A stretch of DNA of 64,000 nt from Sclerodactyla briareus. Its lineage: Eukaryota; Echinodermata; Holothuroidea; Dendrochirotida; Sclerodactylidae. The position numbers and the translations under genes were made by a program. Shown in pieces: positions 56,906-64,000 of this stretch. The stretch is from the NCBI GenBank assembly GCA_026419785.1, contig JAODTK010001599.1, positions 62,001 through 126,000 of the forward strand, written 5' to 3'. The notes below the pieces were generated by a model. It made no database searches, was not told where the DNA came from, and saw only the letters and a list, made by a program, of their open reading frames with translations. The stretch's first letter is position 1; the number at the start of each line of letters is the position of its first letter.

Positions 56906-59347
56906 ACACTGCTCGTTCAATTCTGTTCAGAATAAATTCTGCCTTCATGAACGCTATCTCCATTTTTGCAAACCGAATAGAGCATATATAAGATCACTTT
57001 CACCGTCAATGCGTGCGTGAATTTGGCATTCTTGAAGTGATGCCGCACTTATGGAACCTTACCTTGAGCTGTTAAGGTTGCGCGAATTAACACGCATTTC
57101 AGTTATTATTTTCATATTGCTGGCGAACTCGAAGTCGCTGACAGGTGGATGGGACGATATTGTTGTTCATACTGCCATGAAGGTATGTAGACAAAGTAAC
57201 ATGCTATATATGAAGTGAATGGACGGTGCTTTGAATTTGGGACCCTTTCTCATTCATTCTTTGTTCTCATGACAGTTAACAAAGAATTACAACCCAATTT
57301 CTACCCCCCCCCCCCCCTCTCCAAGCTGAAGTGATGATGTTAACCCAGGGTCTCCAATATCTCTCCCATCATTTCCTTCCGAAGATGTAACAGTACAGCA
57401 GTATAAATAAAAATAATCTCTGAGATAATGCAGTAGGAATACTATTGTTGGTACCTTTTGGGGGGATTGAAATAAAAAATATTTGGTAACTTAAAATAAA
57501 AAATGGATTGGTAAATTTCAAATTGAAAGAAGATTTACCTATAAATATTTCGAACAGTCGAAATAAATACCAAATCAAATAGGCCTACACGAGAATAGTC
57601 ACCTCCCAAAGGAACTCTATAATAACATCGTGTAAATCTACGTGAATATTTCAACTATATACTGAAACCTTAGAACCAGAATCTGGAATAAGTCGGGCCG
57701 ATATACACATGGATGTCTGGTTTTGTAAAAACAGGAGTCATAAGATTTTCATAGGCTGAAGACTAAACTCTATTCAACGAGGGACGCAAACCTAGTGAAT
57801 AGAGGCAAGCTATAATCTCCAACCTTTTAATACACCGAAGACAAAATTTTCGTTCTACAGGAAAAGAACACGTATTTGGGTTAACTAGAAAAAAACTGCT
57901 GAATTTGCCAGAGTAACATTTATGAACCGTTGCGGTCATTGTCGTAAAGTCAATGTCATATGACAACAGTTATCCAAAGTTGACAAGGACATGTAATGAT
58001 GTGTTATATGAAATGAACTACCGTATATAATTTCTTGGGTAGAAAGATAGCGATTCATATCTGACGAAAAATTCGTTGTCCGTTATATGTTGAGATTTCT
58101 CTGAACAGATGGACGGGGCCTAAAACAATTGAAGGGCGGGTCGAACAGTATTCTCGATTGAAGATGGGGAATCATCTCGAAGCCCGGCCAAATAATCGTC
58201 GCTACGGTTTGCGTGACATCACCGCAAAAGTAAATCCAATTGAATTCAGAAATAATTTTGCCATTGACATATACTTGAATAGTTGAGAAAATAATCTGAC
58301 ACACATTCGCTAGATTTTATTGGGAGGCCAAAGTGTCCACCACCTTTTAATAAAAGGCTATAAACAGTGAGTGATAATGGTTTGGATTTTTTCCATGTAC
58401 AATCCTTGAATCACGCAGAGAGGCACATTGCAGTTCCGGCACTTTTTTCTTATTGCTAACTGTCCACACGAATTTCGTATTCCGCTTGAACTGCCATCAA
58501 ACGCAAAATTTATTTTCAATTAAAGGCCAGTTTGCTAATGTCCATTATTCATCACGAAAATACAGTGCTTTCATCGAATATGTTTGATAAAGGGAGAAGA
58601 GAGAGTGAAGATTGCTTTGATATGCGAAAGGCTATACCTGATAAATAGTAAATAGAGCCATCGCGGCAACATATCATGAGGGATTGGTATTCATGAATAA
58701 AACTGGATTGAGACAATTGGACACGAATAAATAGACATTACAGTTTCACATATCCAGGGAGTTTGTTATCAGTTATTAATGGAATAAGTGGAATTGTAAT
58801 ATTGAAGGCATATTGCAGATTCATTGATATATGAGCCATCTGGCTATGTATTTGACAGAAACAAAATACATTCCATTTCACTGACATGAATCAGCCCTGC
58901 GTAAGAATGGTACGACACGTTGATCACACTTCGCTGTTCACAGTACCTCTTTTGGCATTGGTGTCAGATTATGAACAGACCACGTAGACGGTGAAACGAA
59001 CAGGCCTGAGTCATCGTATGCGGGAGGAACTCGCGCTTGTTCCTATACAACGGAAGTTCTTGCGGCGACGGCTAATCATCATCGTAGATATTTGACTCGG
59101 TAATAGGGAAACGCGCCAAAATTGGGCTTCGGACGACTGACCTCCCCACACGTGCATCTGCACATAAAAGAGCCTTACGAGGACACGTGTGAGCCATAAT
59201 CTATAAGCAGTAGTAATATGGCCTCGAAACGAAGTGCATGAATATATGCAGATTCATGGACAACGGACTGATCACGCCTCTGTTACGCTTCCGCCACAAG
59301 AGTGTGCTAATGAATTATTGAGACGAACATTCATTCGTGTCCAGTGG
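56906..59347. other. Unrecognised non-coding stretch
   Basis: About 2.4 kb; C14 at 57304-57317 and TAGGCCTA near 57581. No gene, RNA or recognised repeat. Confidence 0.4.
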
Positions 59348-59368
59348 ATGGAATGATAGAGACACCTA

Positions 59369-59630
59369 CACTGTAATAACAGACTTGGTCAAATTTGACC
59401 AAATTCATGGTCAAATATGCACCGAACCAACTTGGTCAAACATTTGACCAAACTCTGGTCAATTGTTAACATTCTGACCATGGTGGGTCACAGTTGACCA
59501 ATATTTTTTCAATTTTTTTTCAAAAATTAACCAAACCTCGGTCAATTTACCAAGGTTGGTTCGGTGCAAAATTTGCCAAAAATTCGTCAAATTGGCCAAA
59601 CGTTGGTTAAATTTGGTCTTTTTTACAGTG
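59369..59630. mobile_element. MITE-3 copy 1, inserted in a SINE head
   Basis: The left tip CACTGTAATAACAGAC then TTGGTCAAATTTGACCA, and the right tip TTAAATTTGGTC then TTTTTTACAGTG, are inverted repeats, flanked by TA on both sides (59367-59368 and 59631-59632). The interior is a chain of palindromic TTGGTCAAA / TTTGACCAA motifs with a near-dyad at 'gaccatggtgggtc'. A TA target suggests the Tc1/mariner group or a relative, but no transposase is present. Removing it restores a continuous tRNA-like head. Confidence 0.85.
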
Positions 59631-59761
59631 TACCTTCCCGCATGAGGGCCTGGGTCCGATTCCCGAAGAATGGGTTAGTAAATTTGTCATATTGTTAAAT
59701 AATAATGATAAACCCCGATAATTTGATAATAGAAACTTCTCATAAAGCGCAATCAGCAGCC
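59631..59761 (+). mobile_element. tRNA-derived SINE (first copy, 3' of insertion)
   Basis: Joined across the MITE, the head reads 'gtggatggaatgatagagac', 'acctaccttcccgcatgagg', then 'cctgggtccgattcccg'. The B box is GGGTCCGATTCCC (59649-59661), and the anticodon-loop-like CTTCCCG would present TCC, hinting at a tRNA-Gly ancestor. The body has a short AAT segment (about 59697-59711) and ends with 'cttctcataaagcgcaatc', akin to the 'agcgc' module of other SINEs. The MITE separates the A-box region from the B box, which should abolish Pol III transcription. Confidence 0.65.
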
Positions 59762-59781
59762 ATGGAATGATAGAACAACTA

Positions 59782-60035
59782 CATAAAAACAGACTTGGTC
59801 AAATTTGACCAAATTCATGGTCAAATATGCACCGAACCAACTTGGTCAAACATTTGACCAAACTCTGGTCAATTGTTAACATTCTGACCATGGTGGGTCA
59901 CAGTTGACCAATATTTTTTCAATTTTTTTTCAAAAATTTACCAAACCTCGGTCAATTTACCAAGGTTGGTTCGGTGCAAATTGCCCCAGGCGTCAAATTG
60001 GCCAAACGTTGGTTAATTTGGTCTTTTTTACAGTG
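59782..60035. mobile_element. MITE-3 copy 2 (copied by tandem duplication)
   Basis: It matches copy 1 across its length with small gaps. It sits at the same place in the second SINE copy, so it arose by duplication of the whole unit and not by a second insertion. The left tip is damaged. Confidence 0.8.
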
Positions 60036-60168
60036 TACCTTCCCGCATGAGGGCCTGGGTCCGATTCCCGAAGAATGGGTTAGTAAATTTGTCATATTGT
60101 TAAATAATAATAATGATAAGCCCCAATAATTTGATAATAGACACTTCTCATAAAGCGCAATCAGCTGT

Positions 60169-60384
60169 CATTACACTAAATACATTTACAATAGAATCAG
60201 GCTAGAGTTCTATAGCGGAATGCGGGCGGGGGCGGAATGCGACACGACGCCAATGAACAGTTAAAGTCGGCTTCACCGATACAAGCAGTTGTGGAGAGTG
60301 TCTGAAGGGTCCACCTGGAATGGCCTCGGCAAAGCTAGGGAGATTCCAGAGGTCCCAGAGGGGCAAACTACCACGTACACCAAT
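60169..60384. other. Unrecognised non-coding DNA
   Basis: GC-richer than its surroundings, with a 'gcgggcgggggcgg' patch. No recognised content. Confidence 0.35.
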
Positions 60385-60670
60385 GCGGCATCCATGCCGC
60401 GTTACTGCCAAGGGATTCTATACGGAATATCTTCCTCATATAGTAATGAGAAGGTCCATTACACAGTGGCTGCTAGATGTTAAATACCTTTCCATGTACA
60501 CCATACAATTAATTCTCTGAAAACCATCCTTCTGCGTAAAACTGCTAGCCGCATCTCGCATACGCACCAACGGAATCATCGCCTCTGAAACAATCTAGAA
60601 AAACATTTCCAGGATGAGAACGGAGAAAACAGATCGAGGCGTAAAACCATAAAGCTAGCTGCTGGAGAAA
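60385..60670 (+). repeat. Composite unit 1 (short form)
   Basis: Modules in order: a (60385-60455, 'tgccgcgtta ... tcttcctcata'), b (60486-60512, 'ctttccatgtacacca' then 'acaattaatt') and X (60545-60662, 'cgcat-cgcac', 'cggaatcat', 'aaaacagatcgaggcgtaaa' then 'accataaagctagc'). The same modules recur in order at 60722-60790, 61382-61409 and 62600-62692, where Rep-E lies between a and b and Rep-A between b and X. Confidence 0.65.
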
Positions 60671-60721
60671 AAATCATTTAAATGGAACCACGAGTATACC
60701 AACAACTACCATGTAATACCT

Positions 60722-60790
60722 ATGCTCATCGCTGCCGCATTAGGGGGATCCTATGGAATGTCTTCCTCATAGAGTATCTGAGTAATAGAT
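60722..60790 (+). repeat. Composite unit 2, module a
   Basis: 'gctgccgcattaggggga', 'ctatggaatgtcttcctcata' type sequence, parallel to 60385-60455. It leads directly into Rep-E copy 2. Confidence 0.55.
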
Positions 60791-61383
60791 ATCAAAAGAT
60801 AACTGCAGGCTTGATACAACAGAGGTTATATCGTGTAGAATGGAAAACTGTATCTGTATCTATAGGTCCAAACCACATTTCAATACGACGTACCTATGTA
60901 CAGTTATTGGCCCTCAAAGTTCGGAGGCAGAGAAATTGGGGAGAAAATGGGGGATCCCAATTGCGCAATAACGCATTACGTCACACTGGACAACCCGGGA
61001 AGTTATGTCATGTAAATCATTGTTTTTCAATTTTTGAATGAGTCCATATGTAGCTGAAGTTCCGTTGTCTTTCTCTCACCAAAGTAACCATCAACACCTA
61101 CAACCCACTAACAGCAATCCTCTCCCTAGATCAAATGCTTTTCGAAGTATGAAAATAATGTGTGAATTCCGATAGGGTACAAAGATTGTTTGCCGAGAGT
61201 TTGTGCAAGTATGACATCATTCATTATTGTATGATGGGATGCTTTTCGATCTTGCGCAAATACACATGCACAGACTTCAAAGGACTGTAACTTCGGGTTG
61301 TACTGACGCTTTCAGTTTTTCTCACCTAATATATTAGTCTCTTTATAATTCATCCTGCAGTTGTCCTTCAGTCCTCAGAATGC
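60790..61383 (+). repeat. Rep-E copy 2
   Basis: Counterpart of 36360-36960; same order, indels of up to about 20 bases. It lies between modules a and b of the composite. Confidence 0.65.
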
Positions 61384-61406
61384 CTTTCCATGTACATCAA
61401 ACAATT

Positions 61407-62560
61407 AATTATATCCCCCACTTCGGGGATATATGGTTTTAGCAGCGTCGTCTCCGCCGCCGCAATAACTCTCTAACACAATGTCGAATTGACACACACC
61501 CTGGCACACATGTCCTGCCCTACGATCTTCGATTAGGTTTCCGATGTTGGCATCACTTTCCTGTCAACCACTCTAGCAGCTGGCCATCTTGGATTCAAAG
61601 ACCTGAATTGATATGTTTGCTCCAATAACTCCTATGGCCTTGTCGGATCCATATGAACTTGCTCACATGATCGTCTGATGAAAATCTTGATGGGGTCAAA
61701 AGTGGGCGTCGCCCGACCGCTCTGACGGCGCCATTTTGTATTTTTCGCGAGATTGAGTTTTACGCTTATTTGCGCGTTTCGAAGCATGGCGATCATTTTG
61801 AGACCAACTTTTGTTTCCCCTCATACGACCCCACCCGTTGGCCATTTTGAATTTTTGCGAAATTCATTTTTCTGCAGATTTGACATTGTTTTTTTTTTTA
61901 CACTTTGCACACATGATTGCGTGATGGAAATTTTGAATGGGTGAAACAGTGGGCGTCGCCCGACCGCTCTGACGGCGGCCATTTTTTGTATTTTTCGCGA
62001 GATTGAGTTTTACGCTTATTTGCGCGTTTCGAAGCATGGCGATCATTTTTGAGACCAACTTTGTTTTCCCCTCATACGACCCCACCCGTTGGCCATTTTG
62101 AATTTTTGCGAAATTCATTTTTCTGCAGATTTGACATTGTTTTTTTTTTTACACTTTGCACACATGATTGCGTGATGGAAATTTTGAATGGGTGAAACAG
62201 TGGGCGTCGCCCGACCGCTCTGACAGCGGCCATTTTGGATTTTTTGTGAAATTGAGTTTTCCGCTTATTTGCGCGTTTCGAAGCATGGCGATCATTTTTA
62301 GACAAACTTTTGTTTTCGCCTCAAACGACCCCACCCGGCGGCCATTTTGATTCGGGGGCATTTTTTTGTGTGTGCACATTTGACATTTACAATTCGGAAC
62401 ATGGTGTGTGCATTGGAACCAACCTCACACTTCTCTGGGTCATGAATCCCCTCTGATAAAAAAAAAAAAAAAAAAAAAACAAGACGATGAGGCACTTGAT
62501 TGAGCGAAAGTGGGGATATACACGGTGGCGGATTACTTGCCGGCGATGTCGAGTTCTCGT
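61407..62560 (+). repeat. Rep-A copy 2, with internal tandem units of about 250 bp
   Basis: The anchor 'gggcgtcgcccgaccgctct' recurs at 61704, 61951 and 62202, which gives periods of 247 and 251. Each unit carries 'ttgcgcgtttcgaagcatgg', 'catacgaccccacccg', 'tttctgcagatttgacattg' and 'ggaaattttgaatgggtgaa'. The copies are nearly identical, so the expansion is recent. The end matches 3540-3720, with A-run 62459-62479. Reverse-strand frames of 76-84 codons are similar to each other because they read the same repeat. Confidence 0.75.
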
Positions 62561-62599
62561 GTGAAAAATCCTCGCCCCCCTCCGCGAACTGCCGTGGCC

Positions 62600-62692
62600 C
62601 GCATCTGCACTTGCGGAATCATGGCGTCAGGAAAATAATCCGTGCTCCAGAACGAGAACGGCGAAAACAGATTGAGGCGTAAAACCATGAAG
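62600..62692 (+). repeat. Composite unit 2, module X
   Basis: 'cgcatctgcacttgcggaat', 'gaacggcgaaaacagatt' and 'gaggcgtaaaaccatgaagc' repeat the sequence at 60545-60662 about 2.04 kb downstream. Confidence 0.7.
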
Positions 62693-64000
62693 CTAGCGTC
62701 TAAGTGCTAATTCCATGAATATCGAGTTGATGCTTAAGAGCGTATTGATATCATATGCTCGGTGGGATTCGAACAAATCCACTTAGCCCAAGTTGATTTG
62801 CTGAGCCTCCATAGAGAACAGAAAACTACCGTTTACCCACATTTGTAGGGTTCTAAACACCTTCACTTTGTGGCTTATACCTGTCATCTTGCATTAGTGC
62901 TTTAATGAAAATAGAGTGCCCGTATTATCGCCTCGCATACGTCATATCCTTGCCGCTTCGACGTTGAACAATCCGATGGCGAAGCTTTTGAGAGCGCACT
63001 CGGGTAATAATATCATGGTTTTTACCTCCATGATAATATCAAGAGAGTGGAGCATGCATGTCGTCGTAAATTGTCCCATTGTGTAGCCTCTTATTGTCAT
63101 GAAAACTGAGCCCCGGGTCGGAGGCGTGAGAGACATCTCCAAATTGGAGAGAAGCGGAATAACTCTGGCCCGTAAAATAAACAATTGACAACATGCAGTT
63201 TGTAGGCCTACCCTATACTGTCCAATTTGTTGATAAGCCTCGTTCAGACCAAGACAAATTCGGCGATGGGACTTTGAAATTGCCCAAATCCGCGTTTTTG
63301 CTTATATACATAGTATATGATAATCCCGAAATTTGTTATGTACTTGTATTCATGTCTCTCTGTTCCAACAAAGGAATGAATTCGTCTACTTCCAATCCCA
63401 ATGCCTGATAAAGGTTCCGATTGGAAGAGATTATTTCTGAAAAGAAGGGTAATTCACACATCCGAGGTAGGTAGTGTACACGCAGAATGCCAACGTCACG
63501 ATAGCAAAATATCACTTACTGACGTCACTAGGTGGAAAACAAGAGCTAAATCCTGTACAAGTCAATGTGACAGTCTTCTTGACAACGCATATCAAATTTC
63601 TCAGAGAGGGTCATGTACCATTTTCTCATTTGCGGCATGATGAAATAATTTCAGCACATCTTTTGTACCTGTTCGAGGACAAAAACAACACACTCATTCT
63701 AACACCGGGAGTAATTCGACTGCAAAAGTTTAGGATAATCCTTCAGTGTGTAACGAATAACATTATGTCAAACTGTGCGTACACGCACTGACGTTACGTT
63801 GAATCCATGTATATGCCTCCAGATTATCTTTTCGTTTACAATAAGGAAAATAGATTCTATGGACTCTTACAACATCGTTTCGTGTTTTGGTCAGCTTATA
63901 GACACTTTCCAAAAAGCTTATGCATTGAACACGGTACCATAATTAGAGTCACGAATTAAAGTAGTCTGGACATCGCGTTCGAGCTCTAAACACGACATTC
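62693..64000. other. Unrecognised non-coding stretch
   Basis: A GGGATTCGAAC motif at 62763-62773 (B-box-like on the reverse strand) stands without a convincing A box. TAGGCCTA near 63204. The frames at 63401-63640 and 63474-63791 overlap in different phases and have no recognised content. Confidence 0.4.

Larger units (their letters stand above)
59348..60168 (+). repeat. Two tandem copies of a 414-bp unit (SINE plus MITE)
   Basis: Unit 1 (59348-59761) and unit 2 (59762-60168) align end to end. Both start 'atggaatgataga' and end 'ttctcataaagcgcaatcag'. Each consists of the 5' part of a tRNA-like head, a MITE-3 insertion, the rest of the head with B box GGGTCCGATTCCCG, a body and an AAT-rich segment. 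The units are very similar, so the tandem duplication is recent compared with other repeats here. The MITE tip in unit 2 has lost a few bases (CATAAAAAC for CACTGTAATAAC). Confidence 0.9.

Noticed and set aside
62072..62379. A family of similar peptides in tandem on the reverse strand (61864-62379)
   Set aside because: Their similarity comes from the 250-bp DNA repeat. The frames end at different places and have no start or splice logic.
62751..62830. Possible tRNA-like head with GTTCGAATCCC on the reverse strand
   Set aside because: The B box is good, but I could not place a convincing A box or anticodon arm at the right distance.
1..64000. CRISPR arrays, operons, ribosome-binding sites and phage features
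   Set aside because: No regularly spaced direct repeats with unique spacers, no tightly packed ORFs and no prokaryotic signals. The repeat content is that of an animal genome.

Overview
This 64 kb window reads as a non-coding, repeat-dense piece of an animal nuclear genome. No intact protein-coding gene can be supported. There are no bacterial operons, no close-packed long ORFs and no rRNA. The content is CR1/jockey-like LINE debris, tRNA-headed SINEs with AAT/ATT-rich tails, short inverted-repeat DNA elements (MITEs and foldbacks), long trinucleotide arrays, many G/C homopolymer runs and several anonymous repeat families present two to four times. The palindrome TAGGCCTA, common in echinoderm and some other marine genomes, occurs at least ten times where about one is expected. 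SINEs whose body carries a 'tatagcgc ... aaagcgc' module point the same way. My best guess is a marine deuterostome, most likely an echinoderm. That is inference, not proof.

Layout. 0-4.7 kb: unrecognised DNA, a TGTGTAA-type inverted-repeat element, Rep-A copy 1, an ATA array beside a SINE end and a foldback. 4.94-7.12 kb: the clearest coding relic, a broken CR1-like LINE with endonuclease, linker, reverse transcriptase and C-terminal parts, followed by a reverse-strand tRNA-like head. 7.77-15.38 kb: a diverged tandem duplication (copy A 7.77-9.69, copy B 12.22-15.38) separated by Rep-B; copy B has been enlarged by a SINE, a MITE and a CA/CATA array, and holds a short ORF with one membrane segment. 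14.2-27 kb: RT fragments, local tandem duplications, Rep-D, MITE-1 copy 2, a second CR1-like fragment, Rep-B copy 2 and Rep-C copy 1. 27.3-29.4 kb: a near-palindromic foldback inside an AT array, then a 235 bp ATT/AAT array. 30-44 kb: two Rep-D copies, Rep-E copy 1, MITE-2, an RT fragment and Rep-F copy 2. 44.86-45.2 kb: a 16 bp minisatellite in two opposed arms. 48-51 kb: an ATT/CTA/AAT array, MITE-1 copy 3 and two SINEs. 51-57 kb: Rep-C copy 2, a CCGT/TCGT array with Rep-B on the reverse strand, a SINE end and Rep-D in reverse. 59.3-60.2 kb: a SINE interrupted by a MITE, the whole then duplicated in tandem. 60.4-62.7 kb: a composite of Rep-E and Rep-A set between duplicated modules.

The genes do not act together, because none is demonstrably functional. 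The biology readable here is the history of insertions: SINE heads hit by MITEs, elements dropped into AT arrays, and units duplicated in tandem afterwards. Family names (Rep-A to Rep-F, MITE-1 to MITE-4) are my own labels for sequences I matched by eye within this window. Percent identities were not computed, and boundaries are good to roughly 5-30 bases unless stated.
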